A program made the position numbers and the translations under genes. The notes under the pieces are model-generated. The model saw only the letters and a list, made by a program, of their open reading frames with translations, was not told the DNA's origin and searched no databases. Shown here one piece after another: positions 7,849-15,500 of a stretch of 20,541 nt of DNA. Numbering within the stretch: the first letter of the stretch is position 1; the number at the start of each line of letters is the position of its first letter. Source of the stretch: F23-B02 sp963625655 (GTDB lineage Bacteria > Bacillota > Clostridia > Oscillospirales > Oscillospiraceae); NCBI GenBank assembly GCA_963625655.1, contig CAVFTS010000031.1:1-20541 (forward strand), given 5' to 3'.

Positions 7849-8127
7849 TAAGCTGACCGGAGTCAAACCTCTGTCGTTTTTGACGGGCGGACTTCCGCCC
7901 GTGCTGCGTTAAATTCCATGATAATACGTCAAGTATTCTCTGCGGGCTTTGCCTTGCCCGAACAAAAATCCGCTCCGGCAAAACTGAAAATCACCTGTCG
8001 GCAGTACTTTTCGAGGGATTTTCGGTTTTCTTTGATGCAGATGGGCTGACGCCCATCTGGACAAAAAAGTCGGAAATAACCGAAGGGGTACGCTGACAGG
8101 CGGCAGAGGTTCAACTCCCGTCAGCCC
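7849..8127 (+). repeat. TIR-bounded ~280-bp structured repeat, copy 1
   Basis: Aligned by eye, this stretch matches the reverse complement of 17226-17506 at roughly 85-90% identity over the full length with one 1-nt gap. Its ends are imperfect inverted repeats (TAAGCTGAC... and ...GTCAGCCCA; about 5 mismatches in 23). Internal hairpins are ACGGGCGG-ACTT-CCGCCCGT (7883-7902) and GATGGGC-TGAC-GCCCATC (8040-8057). No convincing ORF, transposase or coding bias is seen. It lies in the 492-nt gap between the dehydratase promoter and the terminator of the NafY-type gene. Best described as a MITE-like or intergenic structured repeat; a clear target-site duplication cannot be defined. Confidence 0.85.
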
Positions 8128-8205
8128 AAGATCAAAATCGTCGTTAAAAAGTGCCGAAATTTGCGGACGTAATTTGTACAATCTGTCTATTTTTCGTTTC
8201 GGCTG

Positions 8206-8238
8206 AAAAAATGACTGTCCTGTCGGACAGTCATTTTT
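8206..8238 (-). terminator. Intrinsic terminator of the Mrp/NafY operon
   Basis: Perfect stem AATGACTGTCC-TGTC-GGACAGTCATT with A and T runs on both sides; on the minus strand it is followed by TTTTTT, about 20 nt after the stop of the 8259-8678 gene. Confidence 0.88.
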
Positions 8239-8258
8239 GAATATTTACGCTTTGTGTA

Positions 8259-8678
8259 TCAGCCGCAGCAGCCGCAGCCGCCCTCGTGACCCGAGCAGCC
8301 GCAGTCGCCGTCGTCGTGACCGTGGCAGCCGGAGCAGCCGCCTCCGCAGCCGCCCTCGTCGCTGAGGAAGGGAAGCTGACCTCTCATCATAAGCTCGGCA
8401 GCGTCGTCGGAATTGCCGCAGAAGCCCGCAAACGCAACAATACCGTATTCGGTGAGCGCCTTGCGTGCCTCGGTGCCGATGTTGCCGACAATGACAACGT
8501 CAACGTGATTCTCATTCATGAGATCGGCGACCGCCTGGTGACCGGTCTTCTTCACCTCGATAATTCTCTTGGAGGTGAGCTGAGTCTGATCCTCGTTGGT
8601 CTCGTATACTGCAAACTGTTCTGCGTGACCAAAATGCTCGAAAATTTCGTTATCCTTGTATGAAACTGCAATAACCAT
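8259..8678 (-). CDS. NifX/NafY-type (dinitrogenase Fe-Mo cofactor family) protein with Cys-rich tail
   Basis: 139 aa. Residues 1-105 match the small NifX/NafY/NifB C-terminal domain that binds Fe-S or metallocluster intermediates (MVIAVSYKDNEIFEHFGHAEQF, then VDVVIVGNIGTEARKAL and ELMMRGQLPF). In non-diazotrophic anaerobes such proteins occur next to Mrp-type ATPases, as here, and probably act in Fe-S cluster handling rather than nitrogen fixation. The last ~31 residues are a Gly-rich tail with 8 Cys and 3 His (CGGGCSGCHGH, then DCGCSGHEGGCGCCG), which looks like a metal- or cluster-binding extension. AAAGGAG is 8-9 nt before the ATG, and the mrp stop codon lies 3 nt upstream. No nif structural genes are present. 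Confidence 0.85.
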   Translation of the reverse strand: MVIAVSYKDNEIFEHFGHAEQFAVYETNEDQTQLTSKRIIEVKKTGHQAVADLMNENHVDVVIVGNIGTEARKALTEYGIVAFAGFCGNSDDAAELMMRGQLPFLSDEGGCGGGCSGCHGHDDGDCGCSGHEGGCGCCG

Positions 8679-8681
8679 AAT

Positions 8682-9506
8682 TTAAACTCCTTTTTCTATA
8701 TAATCAACAAGACCGTTAAGCTCCTCGGTGCCGACGCTTTCGACCTCGCCCGCATCGACCATTGCGGCGACTGCGGGGTCTATCGGCAGACGAGCGTAAT
8801 GCTCGACGCCGAACTGCTCGGCGACCTTTTCGACCTTGCTTTCTCCGAATATCTCATGCTTCTTTCCGCAGTCGGGGCATTTGAAGTAGGACATATTCTC
8901 CACGATGCCGAGTACGGGAATGTTCATCATGTTTGCCATATTGACGGCTTTGGATACTATCATGGAAACAAGCTCCTGCGGGCTTGTGACGATGATGATA
9001 CCGTCAACGGGCAGGGACTGGAACACGGTGAGCGGAACGTCACCGGTTCCGGGAGGCATATCGACGAACATATAGTCAACGTTGTTCCACAGCACGTCGC
9101 TCCAGAACTGCGTCACCACGCCCGCAATGACGGGACCTCTCCACACAACGGGGTCGGTGTCGTTTTCGAGGATCAGGTTCACGGACATGATCTGCGTTCC
9201 CTTGACGCTGTACACGGGGATAAGCGCATCCTCGGTACCCCTTGCGTGTTCGTGGATGCCGAACGCCTTCGGTATAGACGGCCCCGTAATGTCTGCGTCA
9301 AGCACGGCGGTCTGATAGCCTCTGCGCTGCATTTCGCTCGCCAGCAGACTCGTTACGAGGGATTTGCCTACGCCGCCCTTGCCGCTGACGACGGCAATGA
9401 CCTTTTTGACACTTGCTTCGGGATTCAGCTTTGCGCTGAAATCCTGCTGCTCCCGCTCGCTGCAGCTTTCGCCGCAGGTAGAGCAATCATGCGTACATTC
9501 ACTCAT
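8682..9506 (-). CDS. Mrp/NBP35-family P-loop ATPase (Fe-S cluster carrier)
   Basis: 274 aa cytosolic ATPase of the Mrp/ApbC/NBP35 group, which binds and transfers [4Fe-4S] clusters to apo-proteins. Walker A with deviant P-loop GKGGVGKS, LDADITGPSIPKAFG, the VDMPPGTGD motif, and the cluster-binding CPDC pair in YFKCPDCGKKHEIFG are all present. An N-terminal Cys cluster (CTHDCSTCGESC, residues 3-14, spacing C-x3-C-x2-C-x3-C) resembles the extra N-terminal motif of NBP35-type proteins. I chose the ATG at 9506 (AGGAG 8 nt upstream); an in-frame GTG at 9509 adjoins it but sits only 5 nt from the RBS. It is coupled to the NafY-type gene. Likely clients include the many Fe-S enzymes of this organism, which is inference. 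Confidence 0.93.
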   Translation of the reverse strand: MSECTHDCSTCGESCSEREQQDFSAKLNPEASVKKVIAVVSGKGGVGKSLVTSLLASEMQRRGYQTAVLDADITGPSIPKAFGIHEHARGTEDALIPVYSVKGTQIMSVNLILENDTDPVVWRGPVIAGVVTQFWSDVLWNNVDYMFVDMPPGTGDVPLTVFQSLPVDGIIIVTSPQELVSMIVSKAVNMANMMNIPVLGIVENMSYFKCPDCGKKHEIFGESKVEKVAEQFGVEHYARLPIDPAVAAMVDAGEVESVGTEELNGLVDYIEKGV

Positions 9507-9522
9507 CACATGATCTCCTGTT

Positions 9523-9549
9523 CAAATATATATTTGCGGCACGGCCGCA
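9523..9549. promoter_or_regulatory. Palindrome and GC hairpin between EetB-like gene and mrp
   Basis: The 47-nt gap holds a GC-rich hairpin TGCGGC-ACG-GCCGCA (9535-9549) next to a 14-bp palindrome CAAATATATATTTG (9523-9536) that lies just upstream of the mrp RBS. There is no U tract after the hairpin, so it is a weak terminator at most; an operator or mRNA processing site is possible. Confidence 0.3.
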
Positions 9550-9553
9550 TGGT

Positions 9554-10060
9554 TTACGATTTTTTGAGCTTGGACAGCGCCTTGACGAGAAACATCGCCG
9601 CAAGCCCGGTAAATGCTCCCGTGAGGATGCCCGCCGCCAAGAGCGCAGGTCCGTAGTACAGCGCAAGCTTCGGCGTTCCCGATATCAGCACGGCGACCGC
9701 AAGCTGCCCGATGTTGTGGGCTATGGCCCCGAAAACGCTGAGTACCCAGAGAAGCTTCCCCGGAAATGCGTTCTTGAGCAGGCACATCACGATGTACGAG
9801 AGCAATCCTCCTGCGATGCTGAACAGAAGTCCCGACACACCGCCCGCAAAAACGCTGCCGAGTACGATCCTGCAAAGGAGTATCGCACCCGCCTCCCTGC
9901 GTCCGAGTATGACCATTGCCGTAAGCGTTATGAGGTTTGCAAGACCCAGCTTTACTCCCGGTATGGGCAGAAGCGGCGGAAGCTGCGCTTCGACTATGAA
10001 TATGATGAGCGACGCCGCAGTCAGCATCGCCATCAGCGTAAGTCTCCTCGTCTTATCCAT
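9554..10060 (-). CDS. Gx transporter family membrane protein, EetB-like
   Basis: 168 aa, about five hydrophobic segments covering almost the whole protein, similar to the family annotated as heptaprenyl diphosphate synthase component I or Gx transporter, related to ECF S-components (LPPLLPIPGVKLGLANLITL is its characteristic N-terminal signature). The paired NusG-domain-II protein overlaps its start by 8 nt. As I recall, the same pair in Listeria is named EetA/EetB and lies in the flavin-based extracellular electron transfer locus, where both are needed for electron transfer; the other members (Ndh2, ApbE-type FmnB, DMK enzymes, PplA) are not in this window. In anaerobes the pair is also seen near Rnf/ApbE genes. 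Isoprenoid or electron-transfer role is therefore inference. Confidence 0.8.
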   Translation of the reverse strand: MDKTRRLTLMAMLTAASLIIFIVEAQLPPLLPIPGVKLGLANLITLTAMVILGRREAGAILLCRIVLGSVFAGGVSGLLFSIAGGLLSYIVMCLLKNAFPGKLLWVLSVFGAIAHNIGQLAVAVLISGTPKLALYYGPALLAAGILTGAFTGLAAMFLVKALSKLKKS

Positions 10061-10418
10061 CGACCGCTTCTCCCTCGATCTCGATAACGAGTCGGTGCGG
10101 CATACACACTATCGGTACCGCCTCGTTGTCGATCTCGCCCTGCTCAATGCATATGTGGTCACGGCAGTCCGATTCCGTTACCGATATGCCACCGTTTACA
10201 ACATGTATTTTATTATACCCGAATTCCGTCCTGATTTCCATGTCATACGCAACGGCAACGGCGTCAAGATCAATTTTTTCGTAAAGCTCTCCGTCAACAT
10301 AAATATTGGCAACGGTACCGCTTTTTCCGGTGAGCCTGAGTATCAGAAAGCACGCAAGGGACAGCACGAAAAGCGCTGAGAGCACTATTATCCACGTTTT
10401 AGTTTTATTTCTTTTCAT
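10053..10418 (-). CDS. NusG domain II-containing membrane-anchored protein, EetA-like
   Basis: 121 aa. A Lys/Arg-rich N-terminus (MKRNKTKT) and one hydrophobic helix (WIIVLSALFVLSLACFLIL, residues 9-27) make it a signal-anchored protein with its ~90-residue domain outside. The domain carries the family's motif CRDHIC...G...IVCMPHRLVIEI, with three conserved Cys and the PH pair. The start codon is forced by the anchor; no Shine-Dalgarno is seen before it, and the promoter -10 box ends only 6 nt upstream, so the mRNA may be leaderless. First gene of the EetA/EetB-like pair, perhaps continuing into mrp. The biochemical function of the domain is unknown. Confidence 0.82.
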   Translation of the reverse strand: MKRNKTKTWIIVLSALFVLSLACFLILRLTGKSGTVANIYVDGELYEKIDLDAVAVAYDMEIRTEFGYNKIHVVNGGISVTESDCRDHICIEQGEIDNEAVPIVCMPHRLVIEIEGEAVDG

Positions 10419-10424
10419 ATGATT

Positions 10425-10453
10425 ATTTTAATCAAATGTCTCTTGCTTGTCAA
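10425..10453 (-). promoter_or_regulatory. Promoter of the EetA-like operon, close to the start codon
   Basis: Minus strand: perfect TTGACA (10448-10453), 17 nt, TAAAAT (10425-10430). Only 6 nt separate the -10 box from the ATG (10416-10418), so transcription should begin at or next to the start codon. Confidence 0.8.
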
Positions 10454-10475
10454 TAAGTGCAATTGATGATATAAT
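10447..10475 (+). promoter_or_regulatory. Promoter of the FHA-SEDS cell-wall operon
   Basis: Plus strand: TTGTCA (10447-10452), 17 nt, perfect TATAAT (10470-10475), 31 nt before the TTG start at 10507. Its -35 box occupies the same base pairs as the divergent promoter's -35 box. Confidence 0.8.
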
Positions 10476-10491
10476 AAATATAATCAAATTT

Positions 10492-10498
10492 GGAGAGG
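10492..10498 (+). promoter_or_regulatory. RBS that fixes a TTG start
   Basis: GGAGAGG lies 8 nt before the in-frame TTG at 10507. The only ATG further upstream in this frame (10447) lies inside the -35 box, so TTG is the likely start of the FHA-SEDS protein. Confidence 0.75.
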
Positions 10499-10506
10499 TA
10501 CGCAAT

Positions 10507-12321
10507 TTGAACGGCTTTATATCAACGCTTGCAGACATACTGTCATATCTGCTGCCGCTTATGGCGGTCTGCGTCCTTGTTCGCTGTATGCGCTCCATGC
10601 TCAGAGGTAAAATCGCCACCGAGATCTGGGGCTATATACACACGGACGACGGTGTGCTGCTTATAAATCACTGGGAAAATCTCATAGGTCGCTCTCGCCG
10701 TGCTGACGTCTGCCTGCCCTTTGAAAAGGTCAGCCGAGTGCACGCCGTCCTTGTCCGCAACGACAAGGGGCTTTGGCGCATTTTCGACATTTTCTCGAAG
10801 GGCGGCGTTTGGGTCAACGGCAAGCGGGTCTTGGCTGCAGGGCTTCCCGTGGAGGACGGAGACGTCATAAGCCTTGCCGACAGGCAGGTGCGCTTCCGTG
10901 ACATAAGCGAAACACAGCGTGCCGCCATTGAATCTCACAGGGTGCATCGCTGGAAGCGCATACACCCCGCAGTCACGCTTATGTATCTCACCGTCTTCCA
11001 GCTCATTTTGCTTGCGGAGCATTGCATATACGCCTCGGACAGCAAGTACATCCCGTCGTTTCTGCTCGGCTTCTCCCTGCTCATTCTGTTGCAGTGGTTT
11101 TGCTATTTTGCCATGCGCAGCATAAGGCGCACGGGCTTTGAGGTCGAAACGATAGCCTTTTTCCTGACCTCGATGGGGCTTTCGATCATAGCCTCATCCG
11201 TCCCCGACGAGATGTTCCGTCAGGTCATCGAGATATTTGTCGGCGTGGTGCTGTTCTTCATCATGGGCTGGTGGCTGCGTGACCTTGACCGCACGAAGAC
11301 CATGCGTATCCCCGTTGCGATCGTTGCGCTCGCCTTCCTTGCGCTGAACCTCGTTGCGGGTCAGACAAGATACGGTGCGGCGCTTTGGATAAATATCGGC
11401 TCATTTACGCTCCAGCCCTCCGAGATCGTTAAGGTCGCCTATATCTACGTCGGTGCGGCATCGCTTGAGCGTCTCTTCCGCACAAGAAACCTTATCGTTT
11501 TCATCGTATTCTCGGCACTTTGCGTTATCGTCCTCGGTCTTTTGGGCGACTTCGGCACGGCACTTATCTTCTTCGTCACCTTCCTCGTCATCTCCTTCAT
11601 GCGTTCCGGCTCCATTGCGACCGTTGCATTGGCGGTCACGGGCGCTGCCATGGGCGGCTTTCTCATATTCACCATAAAGCCGCATGTCGCACAGCGCTTT
11701 TCCGCATGGGGTCACATTTGGGAGGACGTCTCAGGCTCCGGCTTCCAGCAGACCCGTGCGCTCTCGGCGGGCGCCTCCGGCGGTCTGTTCGGCAAGGGAG
11801 CGGGCAACGGCTGGCTCCAGTCGAGGTTCGCCGCCAATACCGACACCGTATTCGGAATGCTGTGCGAGGAGCTGGGGCTCATCGTTGCCATATGTGCTGT
11901 GCTTGCCATCGTCGCTTTGGCGTTCTTTGCGGTACGAAGCTCGTCTAAGGGGCGCTCCGCCTACTACTCCATCGCCGCCTGTGCGACCGCAAGCATGTTC
12001 CTCGTGCAGATGTCGCTTAACGTGTTCGGCTCGACCGACATACTTCCCTTCACCGGTGTCACCTTCCCCTTCGTTTCAAGGGGCGGCACCTCCCTGCTGT
12101 CATGCTGGATGCTGCTTGCATTCATTAAGGCGGGCGATACGAGAAAGGGCGCAAGCTTTGTCGTAAAGTCCGCCGACGCCGCAAAATCCCCGACACCGCA
12201 GCCGGAAGAGGATCACATTCCCGAAGAGTTTACGTCGCCTAACCGCTCCGATTCGGTGCTCCGCGGCGATGCGCCCTCCGATCACGAGGAGGAATACGAA
12301 CCGACAAGGAGGGTCAGATAA
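10507..12321 (+). CDS. FHA domain-SEDS (FtsW/RodA/SpoVE) fusion, peptidoglycan polymerase
   Basis: 604 aa multi-pass membrane protein. Order: one N-terminal helix (residues ~7-27), a cytosolic FHA domain (~42-135; GRSRRADVCLP, SRVHA, VWVNGKRV are the phosphothreonine-binding loops), then a ~10-helix SEDS domain (~155-550) and an acidic, Pro-rich tail (PQPEEDHIPEEF...DHEEEYE). SEDS enzymes polymerise lipid II into glycan strands; the catalytic Asp of the family is present in ANTDTVFGMLCEELG and the C-terminal signature FPFVSRGGTSLLS is kept. An FHA domain suggests recruitment or control by Ser/Thr phosphorylation. Start is the TTG at 10507 (see RBS). The stop overlaps the next ATG (TAATG), so it is coupled to its partner transpeptidase. 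Confidence 0.92.
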   Translation: MNGFISTLADILSYLLPLMAVCVLVRCMRSMLRGKIATEIWGYIHTDDGVLLINHWENLIGRSRRADVCLPFEKVSRVHAVLVRNDKGLWRIFDIFSKGGVWVNGKRVLAAGLPVEDGDVISLADRQVRFRDISETQRAAIESHRVHRWKRIHPAVTLMYLTVFQLILLAEHCIYASDSKYIPSFLLGFSLLILLQWFCYFAMRSIRRTGFEVETIAFFLTSMGLSIIASSVPDEMFRQVIEIFVGVVLFFIMGWWLRDLDRTKTMRIPVAIVALAFLALNLVAGQTRYGAALWINIGSFTLQPSEIVKVAYIYVGAASLERLFRTRNLIVFIVFSALCVIVLGLLGDFGTALIFFVTFLVISFMRSGSIATVALAVTGAAMGGFLIFTIKPHVAQRFSAWGHIWEDVSGSGFQQTRALSAGASGGLFGKGAGNGWLQSRFAANTDTVFGMLCEELGLIVAICAVLAIVALAFFAVRSSSKGRSAYYSIAACATASMFLVQMSLNVFGSTDILPFTGVTFPFVSRGGTSLLSCWMLLAFIKAGDTRKGASFVVKSADAAKSPTPQPEEDHIPEEFTSPNRSDSVLRGDAPSDHEEEYEPTRRVR

Positions 12322-13613
12322 TGAAAAAAATCACTCTCCGTGCATATTTCACCATTCTGCTTGCGGTTTTCGTAATAATCGGACTTGTAGTCTACGTCAT
12401 CCGCTATATCGACGACGGTGCAAGCTGGGCGCTGTACTTTGACGAGACCACCACAAAATGCACCTACACCCTCACCGACCGCAACGGCGTCGTGCTGGCA
12501 AAGATGGGAGACGGCGAAAAGTCATATGCCGAGGACGCTTCCGTCCGCATAGCCTGCTATCAGCTCGTCGGCGACTACGGCGGCAACGTCGGCACCGGCG
12601 CTCTCACCGGCTTCAGGAAACAGCTTTCGGGCTACAGCCTTATAACCGGCGTGAGTGAGGGCAGCGACGTTGAGCTGAAGCTGAACGTCGACTCTCGCCT
12701 CAATCAGACGGCATATGCGGCTCTTGCGGGGCGAAAGGGTTCGGTCCTTGTGGTCAACTACAAGACGGGTGAGCTTATCTGCATGGTCTCCTCCCCATCC
12801 ATGGACCCGCTCAACGTCCCCGAGACCCTGCCCGACGGCGTTTATCTCAACCGCTGCCTCAGTTCGACATTTACTCCCGGCTCCGTCTTTAAGCTCGTTA
12901 CGCTTGCGGCAGCCATTGACAATATAGACGATCTGTACAGCCGCAGCTTCACCTGTACGGGCAGCATTGAGCTTGGCGGCAAAACCATCACCTGCTCCGG
13001 CGTCCACGGTACGCAGAACATTGAGCAGGCATTTGCGAACTCCTGCAACTGCGCCTTTGGTCAGCTTGCGATGGAACTCGGAGCCGAGACTCTCGGCTCC
13101 TACGCCGAAAAGCTCGGCATCTGCTCTGCTCATGACCTAAACGGTATCAAGACCGCTGCGGGCAACTTCACCGAGGACAAGAGCGAAAGCTCGTACCTCG
13201 CATGGTCCGGCATCGGTCAGTACGAGGACCTTGTCTGCCCCTACTCCATGCTGCGAATCGTCTCGGCGATCGCAAACGGCGGCAGCTTAAACGAGCCGTC
13301 GCTGCTCGGCGGCTCTACCGACACCGAAACGCTGCTGTCCCGTGAGACGGCGGATAAGATCGCCGATATGATGAGCTACAACGTTCAGTACAAATACGGA
13401 GCCGAAAACTACCCCGGTCTTGCGCTGTGCGCTAAAACCGGCACCGCCGAGGTCGGCAACGATCAGCAGAGCCATGCTTGGTTCGTCGGCTTTTTAAACG
13501 ACTCTCAGCACCCCTACGCTTTCGTCGTTCTCGTTGAAAACGGCGGCAGCGGCAGAGGCGCTGCCGCTCCCGTCGCAAATGCGGTTTTGCAGCAGGCAGT
13601 GGCACTATCTTAA
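12321..13613 (+). CDS. Class B penicillin-binding protein (PbpA-like transpeptidase)
   Basis: 430 aa, N-terminal membrane anchor (residues ~9-28) and an extracytoplasmic transpeptidase domain that crosslinks peptidoglycan made by its SEDS partner. Active-site motifs: SxxK at Ser188-Lys191 (TPGSVFK), SxN at Ser241-Asn243 (ANSCN), KTG at 372-374 (CAKTGTAEV). The motif ICMVSSPSMDP (153-163) is typical of PBP2/PbpA-type enzymes. The N-terminal pedestal is short, closer to actinobacterial PbpA than to elongasome PBP2 or FtsI, and there is no PASTA domain. AAGGAGGG (12306-12313) lies 7 nt before the ATG, which overlaps the FHA-SEDS stop by one base. Division, elongation or sporulation use cannot be told from sequence. 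Confidence 0.93.
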   Translation: MKKITLRAYFTILLAVFVIIGLVVYVIRYIDDGASWALYFDETTTKCTYTLTDRNGVVLAKMGDGEKSYAEDASVRIACYQLVGDYGGNVGTGALTGFRKQLSGYSLITGVSEGSDVELKLNVDSRLNQTAYAALAGRKGSVLVVNYKTGELICMVSSPSMDPLNVPETLPDGVYLNRCLSSTFTPGSVFKLVTLAAAIDNIDDLYSRSFTCTGSIELGGKTITCSGVHGTQNIEQAFANSCNCAFGQLAMELGAETLGSYAEKLGICSAHDLNGIKTAAGNFTEDKSESSYLAWSGIGQYEDLVCPYSMLRIVSAIANGGSLNEPSLLGGSTDTETLLSRETADKIADMMSYNVQYKYGAENYPGLALCAKTGTAEVGNDQQSHAWFVGFLNDSQHPYAFVVLVENGGSGRGAAAPVANAVLQQAVALS

Positions 13614-13631
13614 ATTCACAGAGGAACACAA

Positions 13632-15500
13632 ATGACAGACGTATCGGTTTGCGGACTTAAAAAGTCCTTTGAACTGGGAAACAACATATTGGACGGACTC
13701 AGCTTCGACGTCACCGAGGGTGAGCGTGTCGGCATACTCGGACATAACGGCTGCGGCAAAACGACGCTGTTTCGCATCCTTGCGGGTGAACTTGACTACG
13801 ACGAGGGCAGCGTTTCACTGGCTTCGGAGCGCAGGCTCGGTCTCATATCGCAGATACCCGTCTATCCCGACGGCTGGACGACGGAGGACGTTCTGCGTTC
13901 GGCTTACTCCGAGTTATATCGCCTGAGCACCCGTCTCGAGGGGCTTGCAAAGCAGATGGAAAGCGACAGCTCCGATTCGCTGCTGCGTGAGTACGACCGC
14001 ATATCCGAGGACTTTCGCAGGCTCGGCGGCTACGACACGGAGACGAATATAAACCGTGTCGCAAACGGACTTGACATTCCCCGCTCCATGCGTGAGCAGC
14101 CCTTTGACTCGCTCTCCGGCGGTGAACGTACAAGGGTGAACCTCGCCCGCCTCATTCTTGAAAACACGGAAATTTTACTGCTTGACGAGCCGACGAACCA
14201 CCTCGACCTCCGTGCGACCGAGTGGCTTGAGGACTACCTGCTGCGCTTTAAGGGTACGGTGCTTATCATCAGCCACGACCGCTATTTCCTCGACCGTGTG
14301 GTCACGCGCTGCATCGAGATATGCGACGGCAAGGCGGAGTTTTACTCCGGCGCTTACAGCTTCTACGCCGAGGAGCGGCAGAGGCGCTTTGACGAAAAGC
14401 TCAAGAAGTACGAAAAGGATCAGGCAAAGATCGAGCAGCTGAAACGTGCGGCGGAGCAGATGCATCTTTGGGCATTCATGGGCAACGACAAGCTGCACAA
14501 GCGTGCGTTTTCCATGGAAAAGCGCATCGCAAAGCTCAACACCACCGAGCGTCCCAAGGAGCAACGGCGGCTGAACGTCGGCTTCACCGCAAGGAATTTC
14601 TCCGGTGACGAGGTGTTCGTGTGCGAAAATCTCAGCAAGTCATACGGTTATAAAACGCTGTTTTCGGATCTTTCCCTGCTCATCGAGGGCAGAGAGCGCA
14701 TAGCTCTCATCGGTGACAACGGTGCTGGAAAATCAACGCTTATAAAGCTCATCATGCAGGAGGAGACGCCCGACTCCGGCTACCTGTACAGGGGACCCAC
14801 GGTACGCTGCGCTTATCTGCCGCAAATCATATCCTTCAGCGACGAGAGCCGCTCCTTGGTCGATACCATGCTCTACGACTGCCGCTGTCAGCCTCAGGAG
14901 GCGAGGGATCGTCTCGGCGCTTTCGGCTTCAGGGGTGAAACGGTGTTTACCCCGGTCGGCGCTCTCTCCGGAGGCGAAAAGAGCCGGCTTCGGCTTTGTA
15001 TGCTCATGGGGAGCGACATAAACCTTCTCATACTCGACGAGCCGACGAACCATCTCGACATCGCAAGCCGTGAATGGATCGAGGATGCGCTCTCGGACTA
15101 CCCCGAAGCGCTCCTGTTTGTGTCGCACGACAGGTATTTTATCGAAAAATTTGCGACCCGCATATGGCACCTCAAGGACGGTAGGATCACCGACTTCAAG
15201 GGTACCTACTCCGAGTACCGTGAGTATTGCGAACGGCAGGCTGTATTTAATCAGGCAGCAAAGGCTTCGGCGCAGAAAAGGGCTCCTACGCCGAAGAAGT
15301 CCGCCCCCAATCGTGACAAGCAGCGTGCAAAGCTCGAAAAGGAGATATACAGGCTCGAATCCGAGCTTGAGCGGCTCGACGCCGAGGCGGAACAGCACTC
15401 CAGCGACTACACTGAGCTTATGCGCATCGAAATCGACAAGACGCAGGCAAACGACCGTCTGCTTGAGCTGTACGCCGAGTGGGAGGAACTCAGCGAATGA
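13632..15500 (+). CDS. ABC-F family ATPase with two ABC domains
   Basis: 622 aa soluble protein with duplicated ATPase domains and no membrane segment; ABC-F proteins act on ribosomes, as translation factors or antibiotic-resistance proteins. Domain 1: Walker A GHNGCGKTT (~37-45), LSGGERTRVNLA, LLLDEPTNHLD (~180). An inter-domain linker of charged helices (~245-320, RFDEKLKKYEKDQAKIEQLKRA region) is the P-site tRNA interaction motif. Domain 2: GDNGAGKST (~361), LSGGEKSRLRL (~445), LILDEPTNHLD (~466). A C-terminal basic linker and coiled coil (~545-622, KLEKEIYRLESELERLDAE) follows, as in YdiF/Uup/YfmM-type members. It starts 18 nt after the PBP gene with GAGG as RBS. Resistance versus housekeeping role is undecided; the long acidic coiled-coil tail favours housekeeping. 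Confidence 0.93.
   Translation: MTDVSVCGLKKSFELGNNILDGLSFDVTEGERVGILGHNGCGKTTLFRILAGELDYDEGSVSLASERRLGLISQIPVYPDGWTTEDVLRSAYSELYRLSTRLEGLAKQMESDSSDSLLREYDRISEDFRRLGGYDTETNINRVANGLDIPRSMREQPFDSLSGGERTRVNLARLILENTEILLLDEPTNHLDLRATEWLEDYLLRFKGTVLIISHDRYFLDRVVTRCIEICDGKAEFYSGAYSFYAEERQRRFDEKLKKYEKDQAKIEQLKRAAEQMHLWAFMGNDKLHKRAFSMEKRIAKLNTTERPKEQRRLNVGFTARNFSGDEVFVCENLSKSYGYKTLFSDLSLLIEGRERIALIGDNGAGKSTLIKLIMQEETPDSGYLYRGPTVRCAYLPQIISFSDESRSLVDTMLYDCRCQPQEARDRLGAFGFRGETVFTPVGALSGGEKSRLRLCMLMGSDINLLILDEPTNHLDIASREWIEDALSDYPEALLFVSHDRYFIEKFATRIWHLKDGRITDFKGTYSEYREYCERQAVFNQAAKASAQKRAPTPKKSAPNRDKQRAKLEKEIYRLESELERLDAEAEQHSSDYTELMRIEIDKTQANDRLLELYAEWEELSE

Noticed and set aside
7909..8181. Short minus-strand ORF covering repeat copy 1
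   Set aside because: It has no counterpart of equal length in copy 2, no RBS and no recognisable domain; the repeat appears non-coding.
8259..9506. Nitrogen-fixation locus suggested by the NifX/NafY-type protein
   Set aside because: No nifH, nifD, nifK, nifB or nifE/N is present; the Mrp pairing is common in non-fixing anaerobes.
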